64,000 bases of DNA. Origin: Vreelandella sedimenti. Its GTDB lineage: Bacteria > Pseudomonadota > Gammaproteobacteria > Pseudomonadales > Halomonadaceae. The position numbers and the translations under genes are program-made. This document shows, piece by piece, positions 34,744 through 43,924 of the stretch. The first letter of the stretch is position 1; every line of letters starts with the position of its first letter. Under the pieces are notes generated by a model, which was not told the origin of the DNA, searched no databases, and saw nothing but the letters and a program-made list of their open reading frames with translations. Location: contig NZ_JACCGK010000008.1 of the NCBI RefSeq assembly GCF_013416325.1, positions 1-64,000 on the forward strand, written 5' to 3'.

Positions 34744-35865
34744 ATGACAACGATAACCGACGTGCGTACTCGAACGGTCAATGTACCGCTAGACAACCCC
34801 ACCAGCTTTTCCAATCGACAGGTACTTAAGCGAGATTATGTGCTAGTGGAAGTGGTGGGTGATGATGGTCATATAGGCATTGGGTTTTGCTATGGCGGGA
34901 ATAATGCTGGCTCACTAGTGGCAAATGCGGTACGGGAACTGCTGAAGCCGGTGCTGTTGGGAGCGGACGCTCATGCGACCGAAGCACTGTGGCAAGCAAT
35001 GTATCAGGAATCGCTTCTTCATGGCCGCAGCGGTTCGGTGATGCGTGCCATCAGTATTTTGGATACCGCGCTGTGGGACCGTAACGCTCGGGCAGCGAAA
35101 CTCCCGCTCTATAAATTTCTGGGCGCCAGCGATACTCACAGCGTGCCGGCTTATGCCAGCGGGGGCTACTACCTGGATGGCAAGACGCCCGCGATGCTTG
35201 GGGAAGAAATGGCTGGCTACGTAGCTAAGGGCTTCACCGCGGTAAAGATGAAAGTGGGACGAGAAGATTTGGCTGGAGAGGAGGCACGTCTGGCGGCAGT
35301 GCGTGAGGCAGTGGGCCCCAATGTGCAAGTAATGATGGATGCCAACAATGCCTGGCGGGATCTGCCGTCGGCGTTAGCCTTCATGCGCATGGCAGAACCT
35401 TATAATCCGTTCTGGATCGAGGAGCCCTTTAGCCCTGATGACATCGACAACCATCGCCGCTTAGCGGAGCGCACGCCAGTTCCGGTAGCCACCGGTGAAA
35501 TCGAAGCGGGACGCTGGCGCTTCAAGGAGCTGCTGGACAAAGAAGCAGCCATGATTTTGCAGAGTGATGCGGCGGTTTGTGGAGGCATCACTGAGTTTCG
35601 ACGTATCGCCGCCACGGCTGCCAGCTATGGGGTGGATATCTATCCGCACTGGTTCCACGACTTGCATATCCATCTAGTAGCATCGGCACCCAACGTGAAG
35701 ATGGTCGAGTTCTTTGCCGACGATCAGGTGCTCAACTTTAGGCGCCTTGTGGATACCCAGTTGGAGTTTGCCGACGGACAATTGCTACTGCCCACCGCAC
35801 CCGGACTTGGTTTTGGCTTTGATCAGGCTTCGCTTGAGCGCTATGCCATCGAGCCCTGGCAATAA
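34744..35865 (+). CDS. Mandelate racemase / muconate lactonizing (enolase superfamily) enzyme, probable sugar-acid dehydratase
   Basis: 373 residues from the ATG at 34744 (GAGG upstream). The MR/MLE barrel has the KxK motif VKMKVGRE, metal ligands in VMMDANNAW, FWIEEPFSPDD and VATGEIEAGRW, and the general base His in PHWFHDLHIHL. This set fits aldarate/aldonate dehydratases or racemases such as talarate/galactarate dehydratase. The order transporter, MR/MLE enzyme, DapA-type aldolase is typical of sugar-acid catabolism. The exact substrate cannot be read from sequence. Confidence 0.87.
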   Translation: MTTITDVRTRTVNVPLDNPTSFSNRQVLKRDYVLVEVVGDDGHIGIGFCYGGNNAGSLVANAVRELLKPVLLGADAHATEALWQAMYQESLLHGRSGSVMRAISILDTALWDRNARAAKLPLYKFLGASDTHSVPAYASGGYYLDGKTPAMLGEEMAGYVAKGFTAVKMKVGREDLAGEEARLAAVREAVGPNVQVMMDANNAWRDLPSALAFMRMAEPYNPFWIEEPFSPDDIDNHRRLAERTPVPVATGEIEAGRWRFKELLDKEAAMILQSDAAVCGGITEFRRIAATAASYGVDIYPHWFHDLHIHLVASAPNVKMVEFFADDQVLNFRRLVDTQLEFADGQLLLPTAPGLGFGFDQASLERYAIEPWQ

Positions 35866-35892
35866 CGACCTTACAACAACAAGGAGAATATT

Positions 35893-36822
35893 ATGTCCCA
35901 AGCGAGTGGAGATGTTTGGTCACCCGTCATTACCCCCTTCGGCACCGATTTGGCGCCGGATACCCAACGCTTTGTGGCCCACTGCCAGTGGCTGGCATCA
36001 AATGGCGTTGGCTTGGCCGTGTTCGGCACCAATTCCGAGGCCAACTCAATGACAGTGGCTGAAAAGCAGACGCTGTTAAAAGCGCTGGTGGATGGCGGTG
36101 TCGACCCCACTAGGATTATGCCCGGCACCGGGAGCTGTACAATTGATGATTGCGTGGTGCTGACACGCGAGGCAGTGGACGCTGGCTGTGCCGGTGTGCT
36201 GATGCTACCGCCCTTCTACTATAAGGGTGTTAGCGACGAAGGCTTGTTTCGCTACTACAGTGAGGTGATCAATCGCGTCGCAAATTCGCGCCTACGGATC
36301 TACCTCTACCATATCCCGCCGGTCACTCATGTCCCGCTCTCGTTTGAACTGATCGAGCGTTTACGTGACGCCTTCCCGGGCATTATTGCTGGCATCAAGG
36401 ACAGCGGCGGAGACTGGGCACACACCAAAGGGTTAACCGAACGCTTTGCTGGGCAAGACTTTGCCGTGTATGCCGGCAGCGAGCGGTTCCTGCTGGATAC
36501 CCTTCGGGCAGGCGGCGCAGGCTGCATTAGTGCCACAGCCAATGTCAATCCGGCGGCCATCGTTGAGTTGGCCCGGCATTGGCAAGCGGACGATGCTGAC
36601 GATCGTCAACAGAGCCTTAATGTTATACGCGACCTGTTTGAACAGTACCCACTGATCCCTGCCATGAAGGTTGCCACAGCTAATTTCTCGGGAAATGACG
36701 CTTGGCGGCGTGTGCGACCGCCCTTAGTTGAGCTGGAGGAGCAGCGTGCGTCTGAACTCGTGTCTTCGCTTAAAGCTACAGGGTTTCAGATGGAAGGGTT
36801 AGGCGAGGCGAGCCATGGCTGA
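35893..36822 (+). CDS. DapA/NAL-family aldolase or dehydratase
   Basis: 309 residues of the class I aldolase family that includes DapA, KDG aldolase and KDG-glucarate dehydratase. The Schiff-base Lys is in GIIAGIKDSGGDW, with the Tyr in IYLYHIPPVTHVP. The family GxxGE loop is replaced by GTNSEANSMTVAEKQ. The neighbouring dehydratases would produce 2-keto-3-deoxy acids, its expected substrate. A GGAG ribosome site precedes it; it overlaps the next gene by 8 bp. Confidence 0.87.
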   Translation: MSQASGDVWSPVITPFGTDLAPDTQRFVAHCQWLASNGVGLAVFGTNSEANSMTVAEKQTLLKALVDGGVDPTRIMPGTGSCTIDDCVVLTREAVDAGCAGVLMLPPFYYKGVSDEGLFRYYSEVINRVANSRLRIYLYHIPPVTHVPLSFELIERLRDAFPGIIAGIKDSGGDWAHTKGLTERFAGQDFAVYAGSERFLLDTLRAGGAGCISATANVNPAAIVELARHWQADDADDRQQSLNVIRDLFEQYPLIPAMKVATANFSGNDAWRRVRPPLVELEEQRASELVSSLKATGFQMEGLGEASHG

Positions 36823-37831
36823 GCAAACGAAAAAATGGCGTATCGTTGCCGTACGGCGGCTCAGTGAGGCCCAGCTTGGGTCGCTTTCGGAGGTTGCCGA
36901 GGTCGATTACTTCGAAGACGTGGACGAATCAAATCGTGCTGATTTCATGGCAGCGCTTTCCAAGGCCCATGGACTAATTGGCGGCAAACTGGAGCTCAAC
37001 GAGGCAATGTTGGCCAAGGCACCAGGGCTACAAGTGGTTTCCACCATTTCAGTGGGCTATGACCACCTGCCTCTTGAGGCACTTAACCGGCGCGGCATTC
37101 TTCTCTGCAATACGCCCGATGTGCTGACTGAAACCACCGCCGATACGGCATTTGCGTTAATTATGGCTACCCAGCGGCGGCTAGTCGAACTGGCCAACCT
37201 TGTCCGCGATGGCGGCTGGCGAACACATATCCGTCCCGAATACTTCGGTATTGATGTACACGGCAAAACCCTAGGCATCGTGGGTGCAGGCCGTATTGGT
37301 GCGGCGATTGCCCGGCGTGGGGCGTTGGGTTTTGGTATGCCCATTCTCTATACCGCCGCCTCATCCAAGCCTGCGCTTGAGCAGCAGTTAGGGGCGCAAA
37401 GGCGTGAGCTGAATGACCTGTTAGCCGAAGCAGATATCGTCTGCCTCAGCGTGCCCTATAACAGCGATACACATCACTTAATTGACGCAGATGCTCTAGC
37501 ACGGATGAAACCGACGGCATCACTAATCAATATAGCGAGAGGTAAAGTGGTCGACGAGCCCGCACTGATCGAGGCACTCCACTCCGGCGGAATCCGCGCA
37601 GCTGGGCTGGATGTGTTCGCCGAAGAACCTCTTCCCGCCAATTCGCCCCTGGCTGCCATGAATAATGTAGTAACGACACCGCACATTGGCTCGGCAACCC
37701 ATGAAACACGTGAGGCTATGGCACAGTTGGCAGTCGATAACCTACTGGGGGCGCTAACCGGTAGCGGTCCTCTCAATGCTGTTAATGAAGACGACTGGCG
37801 TCGGGCTACTGCTGATACTAAGGAGGCATGA
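36815..37831 (+). CDS. D-2-hydroxyacid dehydrogenase (GhrB-like)
   Basis: 338 residues. The NAD(P)-binding Rossmann motif GIVGAGRIGAAIARR, catalytic Arg in NIARGKVVDEPAL, Glu in DVFAEEPLP and His in TPHIGSATHETR are all in place. It is similar to glyoxylate/hydroxypyruvate reductases. In this cluster it may reduce tartronate-semialdehyde/glyoxylate- or pyruvate-type aldolase products. It overlaps its upstream neighbour by 8 bp and the next gene by 4 bp. Confidence 0.88.
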   Translation: MAEQTKKWRIVAVRRLSEAQLGSLSEVAEVDYFEDVDESNRADFMAALSKAHGLIGGKLELNEAMLAKAPGLQVVSTISVGYDHLPLEALNRRGILLCNTPDVLTETTADTAFALIMATQRRLVELANLVRDGGWRTHIRPEYFGIDVHGKTLGIVGAGRIGAAIARRGALGFGMPILYTAASSKPALEQQLGAQRRELNDLLAEADIVCLSVPYNSDTHHLIDADALARMKPTASLINIARGKVVDEPALIEALHSGGIRAAGLDVFAEEPLPANSPLAAMNNVVTTPHIGSATHETREAMAQLAVDNLLGALTGSGPLNAVNEDDWRRATADTKEA

Positions 37832-38984
37832 TGCCTCATCGCTTAGAACATATCTTGAGCCTCAACGATTTCGAGCGAGCCGCTCGGCGGCATTTACCGC
37901 GACCGCTATTTGGGTACGTAACGAGCGTAGCTGAGGACGGCATTACCTCCCAGTCTAGCCGTGAGGCCTTCGATAAATATGCATTTCTTCCTCGGGCGTT
38001 GGTGAACGTCTCCGGTGTATCGACGGAAACCGAGCTCTTTGGCCGCCGCTATGCCTACCCTTTCGGTATAGCACCCATGGGTATTAGCGCCCTAACTGCT
38101 TATCGGGGTGACCAGGTGCTGGCACAAGCAGCAGCAGACAGCGGCATCCCCATGATTGTCAGTGGTACATCATTGATACCCATGGAGGAGCTTTCAGGAG
38201 CAAAAGGCTCGGATTGGTTTCAAGCTTACCTGCCCGGAACCCCAGAGGAAATCGACGCCCTGCTGGCACGTGTTGAGCAAACAGGATTTAACAATCTGGT
38301 GGTCACCGTGGACTACGCCGTGCCGCCGAATCCCGAAAATCATCGTCGCGCTGGCTTCTCTTCGCCGCTGCGCCCTAGTCTACGCCTAGCTTGGGGGTGG
38401 TACGGCCGCGATGGCTATTCGGGACTTTTCTGAAGACGTTGTGGCATCACGGTATTCCGCATTTCGAAAATAATGCGGCGACACGTGGTGTGCCGGTACT
38501 GGCAAAGAACGTCAACCGTGATTTTTCGGGCCGTCGGCATCTTGATTGGTCGACGCTCGATCAGGTTCGGACAAGGTGGAAAGGTAATCTAGTGGTAAAA
38601 GGAATTTTGCACCCTGACGACGCCCGGCGTGCTGTCAGCGCGGGTGCCGATGGTTTAATAGTTTCCAATCATGGCGGCCGACAGCTCGATGGCACTGTGG
38701 CCCCACTAACTATGCTACCTGAGGTAGTAGAGGCAATTGAGGGAGCAGTGCCTGTGATGATAGACGGCAGTTTCCGCCGCGGCAGCCAAGTGCTCAAAGC
38801 ACTATCGTTGGGGGCAAGCTTCGTGTTTCTCGGTCGCCCCTTCAACTATGCGGCAAGCATCGCTGGCGAAGCCGGTGTGAAGAAGGCCGTTTCGCTGCTG
38901 GGTAGTGAAATGGAACGCAACATGGCGCTGTTGGGCGTAACCGATGTGGAGGAATTGACCACCGACTTGTTACGGCGGCATTGA
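37828..38984 (+). pseudogene. FMN-dependent alpha-hydroxyacid dehydrogenase/oxidase with a frameshift
   Basis: Two adjacent frames make one lactate dehydrogenase/glycolate oxidase-like protein of about 385 residues. The first part has LPRPLFGYVTSVAEDG, RYAYPFGIAPMG and DWFQAYLPGTPEE and ends in LAWGWYGRDGYSGLF. The second resumes VRPRWLFGTFLKTLW and contains NLVVKGILHPDDA, the active-site His/Arg in VSNHGGRQLDG and MIDGSFRRGSQVLKA. The shift is a one-base loss in the G run at 38393-38397. The rest is intact, so this is either a recent frameshift or a sequencing error. It is the last gene of the operon. Confidence 0.85.
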
Positions 38985-39020
38985 CCTCAACTACCCTACT
39001 AAAAAGTATTCAAGTGAATC

Positions 39021-39060
39021 AGGCACTGCTTGCTCATCTATGACACAGTGCCTTTTTTTA
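39021..39060 (+). terminator. Rho-independent terminator of the catabolic operon
   Basis: AGGCACTG ... CAGTGCCT with a 17-base loop, followed by a run of seven T, lies 37 bp after the hydroxyacid oxidase stop codon on the plus strand. In the reverse direction it also closes the integrase operon, whose last gene stops at 39061. Confidence 0.75.
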
Positions 39061-39423
39061 TCAACTAGACGACTTGCGCACTCGGATGCTCTCATCTTGT
39101 TCACGACTTTTTTGCGCCTCTGCAAGCGCTGCGGAGCTAAACGGTTTTGGCGGGCCCCCATCCTTACCCGCTAATCCCCAAAGAGACTTGAGAGCATAGT
39201 AATGTTGCAAGCGGGTCGCATCCGATTTATCCAGCATCGATTCGGATTTCCAATACCGGATGACATGTTTAGCACCAACCTGGCCCATGCAAGTTGCCCC
39301 TTGGGACGAACAAAAAATTCCAAACGCAAGCATTCTCTTCTGCTGTTGTTTCCTGTTTTGTTTTCCACCTTTTCGCACGTACCCATTAGACAGCACTGTA
39401 ATTTGGCTCGTCAGCTTGCTCAT
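39061..39423 (-). CDS. Small integrase-partner protein with a core-binding-like segment
   Basis: 120 residues, basic. The segment QVGAKHVIRYWKSESMLDKS then ATRLQHYYALKSLWGLAGK resembles the SAM-like helical core-binding fold of tyrosine integrases but without a catalytic domain. Its start overlaps the stop of the integrase gene by 4 bp, so the two are translationally coupled. I infer an accessory recombination role, perhaps a directionality or DNA-binding partner; no name is assigned. Confidence 0.55.
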   Translation of the reverse strand: MSKLTSQITVLSNGYVRKGGKQNRKQQQKRMLAFGIFCSSQGATCMGQVGAKHVIRYWKSESMLDKSDATRLQHYYALKSLWGLAGKDGGPPKPFSSAALAEAQKSREQDESIRVRKSSS

Positions 39424-40457
39424 GCCATGCCTCCTACGTAAGCAGACACTACGCTTATTCGGTTATGGCCTAGCTCAAGAGCGATCTGTTGCCTTGCTAT
39501 TCGATCTGCCTCCCTATCCACTATTACTCCTGTTAACACCGGGGCATCATTACCGGTGATCTGTTTATAGCGATGGCAGGCATAAGCTGCGCGCAAATCG
39601 TGATATTGCTTAATGTTGTGCTTTTTAATGACAGCCCTTGCTTCGAATAGCTCTCTTTCACGAAAAGCATGCCAATCGGAGTCAGACTTCAGTACAGACC
39701 GATTTTTCTGTTGAACCTCTGCAGACTCACGAAGTGCCACCAGCTGGTAAGAATGGCGTAACTCTGCAAAACGCGCTCTTCCGCCCTTGGTCCCAGCTGA
39801 GACATGAAAGCGCCCGATTTCGTTACATTGTGCCAGCGCTTTGTTTGTATCCAGTAGTGAAGCTTCTTTTACACGCAAACCAAAACACCAGGCTAATTGG
39901 ACGATAGCAGCAGCTCGTATCAGCCCATTTACTCGCAATTCTGCAACAGCTTTATCGATATCGTCTTTGTCCATACCCGACGGCGCCTGAACACGCACTG
40001 CCATTCGCTTGGGTATGCCACAATCTTTTACCGGTTTAACCGCTCGCCAGCGGGTATTGACTAGCTTCATTACCGTATTTACTGCACTTACCAGACGCTG
40101 GGCATATCCAGCGCTGCATTCGTGGGCATTAACCTTTTGAGCGAGCTCTTTACCATAGTTGATAGCAAGATCGCTGGTAATGTGCTCAAGCCTTCGAATC
40201 CCCTTTTCATGTGCAAAATTTGAGAATTTTGACCACGCTTGATGAATGCTAGACACGCTCTGAAATGACAAATTTTTTTTCGGTATCTCGCGATCCAGAA
40301 GAATACGTGCTGCAGAAGTCATACATCGCGTACCCACCCCACAATTTCTACTGCCCATGTACACCCCATATAAACTATCTCGTTTGAAGGTTGGAGTTGC
40401 CCGCCTAGTCATGCCAGCGCTAGGCAGCAACCCCATATTTTTGCTCGAAGCCAACAC
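39420..40457 (-). CDS. Tyrosine recombinase, integrase-like
   Basis: Up to 345 residues; the true start is uncertain because several in-frame starts lack ribosome sites. An N-terminal SAM-like domain (SSIHQAWSKFSNFAHEKGIR) is followed by a catalytic domain: Arg in WCFGLRVKEASLL, the HxxR box as QYHDLRAAYACHRYKQ, then ALELGHNRISVVSAYVGG with the His, Arg and terminal Tyr. It is unlike the P4-type integrase at the left end, so a second mobile unit is nested or adjacent. The downstream 120-aa partner is coupled. Confidence 0.8.
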   Translation of the reverse strand: MLASSKNMGLLPSAGMTRRATPTFKRDSLYGVYMGSRNCGVGTRCMTSAARILLDREIPKKNLSFQSVSSIHQAWSKFSNFAHEKGIRRLEHITSDLAINYGKELAQKVNAHECSAGYAQRLVSAVNTVMKLVNTRWRAVKPVKDCGIPKRMAVRVQAPSGMDKDDIDKAVAELRVNGLIRAAAIVQLAWCFGLRVKEASLLDTNKALAQCNEIGRFHVSAGTKGGRARFAELRHSYQLVALRESAEVQQKNRSVLKSDSDWHAFRERELFEARAVIKKHNIKQYHDLRAAYACHRYKQITGNDAPVLTGVIVDREADRIARQQIALELGHNRISVVSAYVGGMA

Positions 40458-40561
40458 CTAACTAGACGGTCAGTTCTATTCGCACTCAGTACGTTGAGAC
40501 ACACGCGAGCAAACGACGATTTTGAGGGAGGCGTCGTGACCTCCTGTTTTTTGATTGCCAT
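40409..40561 (-). CDS. Small uncharacterised frame upstream of the integrase
   Basis: A 50-codon frame (MAIKKQEVTTPPSKSSFARV then CLNVLSANRTDRLVRCWLRA) has a good AGAGGAAA ribosome site and overlaps the 5' end of the integrase frame by 49 bp. It could be a leader or small DNA-binding peptide controlling the recombinase, or part of a frameshifted N-terminus. I do not recognise it. Confidence 0.3.
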   Translation of the reverse strand: MAIKKQEVTTPPSKSSFARVCLNVLSANRTDRLVRCWLRAKIWGCCLALA

Positions 40562-40702
40562 GATTTTTTTCCTCTGGGTGCTGGCCAGGCTCGCTACATC
40601 TTTCGAATAAAGAAGAGCAACCCATTTCGCAGTCAAACCATTGAGCGTTTGTGGAAGTTTTTCACGCGTTTTCACGCACAAAACGATTGTTGAAATGCCC
40701 AT

Positions 40703-41295
40703 ATCACGGGCTCTCTTTAACCTTTTAAAGGCCTGTTACTTTTAAACCATAATATTTTGGTTCGTTCGTTAACGCCGAAATGACTATTTAGGTACAAAGA
40801 TCACGCGATCATCAGTACGGCATTCAGTCGTTAGCTTTGATTTATTACGTAGGTACTTACATGATTAAAACTGGGGTAGCCCAGACATAGGAAGGTGAGG
40901 CTATGCCTCGTTCTGAAGAAAAATTTAGTGTGTTCCGGGGAGCCCGGTGATTTGATTGCTGGTTTATTCTCTTGCCCAGCTAGCAAGCTGATTTTTTGAT
41001 TGCCCAGCCGCAATTTTTACTCGGCTAGTTTAACTAGTCGGTTCCAAAGCAGCATCAGGCCTAAATCATTGTTTTCTGCAATTAGACCAAGCTCTGGAGT
41101 GAGGGCTGAAAAATCATTCTTTGTCAAAATACTTAAAAGTACACTCAGTGTACTTTTAACGACCTTTTTAAGCTTTCTTTCATAAGCCGAAAGGAACCAA
41201 GAAGTGGCTAATACGCTGTGTGCACCTACAAAGCATCGAAAAGTACACTGAGCGTACTTTGTGGTTTGCATGGCGGGGAAATTTCTCATAACAAT
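40703..41295. other. Gene-free interval with two palindromes
   Basis: About 590 bp. A perfect 13-1-13 inverted repeat at 41133-41159 (TTAAAAGTACACT, C, then its complement) and a near copy at 41239-41260 (AAAAGTACACTGAGCGTACTTT) are its main features. A short frame near 40902 (MPRSEEKFSVFRGAR) and open frames around the palindromes lack family resemblance. The palindromes could be operators or transposable palindromic elements. Confidence 0.5.
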
Positions 41296-41640
41296 GGGCT
41301 ATTGATACAGATTGAGAATTTCGACGGCATTTTGCTGGCTACCACTAACCGCGTGGGTAGCCTGAATCGTGGTGTGATGCATCGCTTTGATCTGAAAGTG
41401 GAGTTTTACCACTAGCACCTGAGCAGTTAAGTAATTTGCTTCAAGCAGTGCTGCCTGAACGCAGCCACGCCCTCAAGCCACCATTCCAATGGGCCACTTA
41501 GCGCAGCGTCGCGTGACACCTGGTAACGTTCGTACAGCACTAGATCACCTGAATTTACGTGGGTTACCCATTCGCCTGAATAAGCTACTGGTGCCCTTAT
41601 CCTGGAAGAACGTGAGCAGCACGGTAATCGTCATTCCTTC
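41296..41640 (+). pseudogene. C-terminal remnant of an AAA+ ATPase
   Basis: An open stretch encodes QIENFDGILLATTNRVGSLN then RGVMHRFDLKVEFYH, the sensor-1/arginine-finger segment of AAA+ ATPases (IENFEGILLATTN ... RRFDLKVEF in intact members). After stop codons a second stretch reads RVTPGNVRTALDHLNLRGLP, similar to the C-terminal helical lid. Everything N-terminal, including Walker A and B, is absent. It lies between the palindromes and brxL, antiparallel to BREX. Confidence 0.55.
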
Positions 41641-41729
41641 GGCTTTATCTGGGTTAATCACCGAACGAAAACGTGCAAGAGATACACTACGCTCCCATGG
41701 TGGGGAGATGTAAATGAATAAGATTATCC

Positions 41730-43802
41730 TTAATCAACTCCAAGCGCCTTCACGACTGCGTCTATTGGCTCTGCATAGAAGCTGGTCTGAAATTTGGTAA
41801 ATAGCTCGCCGGGGATGGTGGGAATATCCATGGCGCTGCTCATTGGCAGGGTGACTCGCTTACCGCCAGCATCGAAGGCGACCTGCAGACACTCTGCAAG
41901 GTTTTGAACGGGTTTTAAACTACCGCCCAGGCTCATATCGCCTAGCACCACCATTTGGCTTTGCGTAGGCTTGCTGACAAGGCCTGATGAAAACGCCACC
42001 AAACTGGCTAACGATAAATCACGCAGGACACCGCTATTTTGAAGATCTACTACATGGAGGTGGAAATCATGCTCCATGACCTTACGGGCACCGCTGATAC
42101 GGCTGGCGTTGGCCTTGAAGTAATCAAATGCCATTTTGACCTGCTCTTTGGCTCCGGTGGAATTCCACAGACCCGACATCGCCAGCTTGCCGCTGCCTGT
42201 GGTTACCTGCATTTCGATGCGGTAAACACCTGGCATACCCTTGTCGCTTAGGCCAATAGTATGTATTACGCCCGGCTTACCTTGGCCTTCTGGAATCAGG
42301 CCACCTCCGCCCTGCTCTTTCACCGATACAAAGTGCTCTTCCAGGGTCTCCTTGTCGATGTAGCTGAAATGGACATCGTAAAACTCCATGCCACCAATTT
42401 TTTTCAGCTGCTCTTTCACCCGGCGTCGCACTTGCATGGCGTATTCCAAGCACTCCCCCACCTCTTCTTTCGCGTACTCACCATGCGGGAACATCAGTTT
42501 GAGCAGGCCAGAAACCGTTTTTCGAACAGCAATCACGTCACGCTGATTGAGGTTGTCACCCAGGGAGAAATAGCGATCAATCGCATCGGCAAAACTGCGC
42601 TTACGCATTTCGCGGAAAAATTCAGCCAGATAATCGACGATAAACCCATAGCGCTGGGTGAAGAACGATGGCCGCATCTTGGGGATTTCCCAGCCGGGAA
42701 TGTAGGCATGAAAGCGATCAAAAAACGCTGCATCGATCATCGCATCAGGGAATGGCGTCAAAAGATGGCTGGTTTTCACCATCGACTCAACGCTCTGGTT
42801 GATATTGCCCACAAACACCATTGAGGCCGATGCCTCCATCTGCTCACGCCCGCGGGCGAATGAACCAGAAGCCATATAATCCTTCATGATCTGCACCCCG
42901 TCATTATCCTTGAACGAGATCCCCGCTACTTCATCAAACGCCACCAAGTCCCACATGCCGACTAAACCAATGCGTCGTGAGCTCATGTTGTAGAACAGAT
43001 TAGCTACCGTTGTCTGACCGCCGGAGACCAGAATGCTGTTGGGCGAGCACTCCTTATAAATATGGCTTTTACCCGTGCCACGTGGCCCTAGCTCACAAAC
43101 GTTATAGTTATTTTCAACAAACGGGATCATCCTGGCGAGCAAGTGCCACTGCACGCTCTCGTCTAGCTCAGCGGGTTCCATGCCAATCGAGCGGATCAGT
43201 ACTTCACGCCATTGTGAATTGGTGAACCCACGCCGCCCTTCAAATAGCTCGTCCATATTCATGTGCGGCATTTGAATCGGCTTGAGCAGGCTGACGCCGA
43301 ATGGTGATGTTGTCTGCCCCTCTTCATGGAAGTAGCTGAGCGTTGCGATTACCCAAATACCGCCTACTAGAAGCTTTTCGTTCTCTTTGACGATGCCTGC
43401 AGAGATCTCAGCATCTTTGATGCCTAAGTTGCTAAACGCTGCTTCATAGCGGTCTTTCTTCTCGTTCAGTCGCACCGTGACACGATCAATGACCTTGAAG
43501 CTGCCCCGTTCCCGAACGATGGACTTCACCTTTTCCGCTTCATCAGGCCGAACGTAGTTATTCGTCAAAATCGCTTTAACGTTTTCCAGGCCTTTTGCAA
43601 TCACCTCTGCATCATCAGATGCGCAGTACATACCCAGCAGGTACTCCAGCACGTACACCGGCACGTTGGCGCCCTCTTTCACGCGCTGAGTTAGATCCTT
43701 GCGCACCACTCGGCCAGCAAAGTGGCTATTGAGCAGCGTGTCCAAGTCTGCGTCGTGGAGCGAATCAGTCATTTGCGTAGCGGAAGATGGCTCGAAATCC
43801 AT
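41730..43802 (-). CDS. brxL: BrxL, Lon-like AAA+ protein of BREX type 1
   Basis: 690 residues from the ATG at 43802, ten bases after an AGGAG site; the GTG at 43814 overlaps that site. BrxL combines an AAA+ core (CELGPRGTGKSHIYKE Walker A, DLVAFDEVAGISF Walker B, MVFVGNINQS sensor) with a C-terminal Lon-like domain (RDLSLASLVAFSSGLVSKPT, VVLGDMSLGGSLKPVQNL). The catalytic Ser of Lon is not obvious, as is known for BrxL, which acts as a DNA-binding ring motor. It is required for phage restriction in BREX-1. Last gene of the operon, 122 bp after pglZ. Confidence 0.95.
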   Translation of the reverse strand: MDFEPSSATQMTDSLHDADLDTLLNSHFAGRVVRKDLTQRVKEGANVPVYVLEYLLGMYCASDDAEVIAKGLENVKAILTNNYVRPDEAEKVKSIVRERGSFKVIDRVTVRLNEKKDRYEAAFSNLGIKDAEISAGIVKENEKLLVGGIWVIATLSYFHEEGQTTSPFGVSLLKPIQMPHMNMDELFEGRRGFTNSQWREVLIRSIGMEPAELDESVQWHLLARMIPFVENNYNVCELGPRGTGKSHIYKECSPNSILVSGGQTTVANLFYNMSSRRIGLVGMWDLVAFDEVAGISFKDNDGVQIMKDYMASGSFARGREQMEASASMVFVGNINQSVESMVKTSHLLTPFPDAMIDAAFFDRFHAYIPGWEIPKMRPSFFTQRYGFIVDYLAEFFREMRKRSFADAIDRYFSLGDNLNQRDVIAVRKTVSGLLKLMFPHGEYAKEEVGECLEYAMQVRRRVKEQLKKIGGMEFYDVHFSYIDKETLEEHFVSVKEQGGGGLIPEGQGKPGVIHTIGLSDKGMPGVYRIEMQVTTGSGKLAMSGLWNSTGAKEQVKMAFDYFKANASRISGARKVMEHDFHLHVVDLQNSGVLRDLSLASLVAFSSGLVSKPTQSQMVVLGDMSLGGSLKPVQNLAECLQVAFDAGGKRVTLPMSSAMDIPTIPGELFTKFQTSFYAEPIDAVVKALGVD

Positions 43803-43924
43803 GTAGACGGTCACTCCTAAACGGCAAAAAAGAGCACAATTTTGTGTGTGAGAAAGCTAACTGGCAAAACGTTTACAGATGACAAATGGTTACCTGCATC
43901 GCGACTTGCCGGACGATCACTGGC

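Noticed and set aside
38391..38984. Separate second gene for a hydroxyacid oxidase half
   Set aside because: It lacks a ribosome site and is the in-family continuation of the frame before it; a frameshift explains it better.
41017..41289. Gene spanning the palindrome pair
   Set aside because: The open frame is created partly by the palindromes and has no start context or family match.
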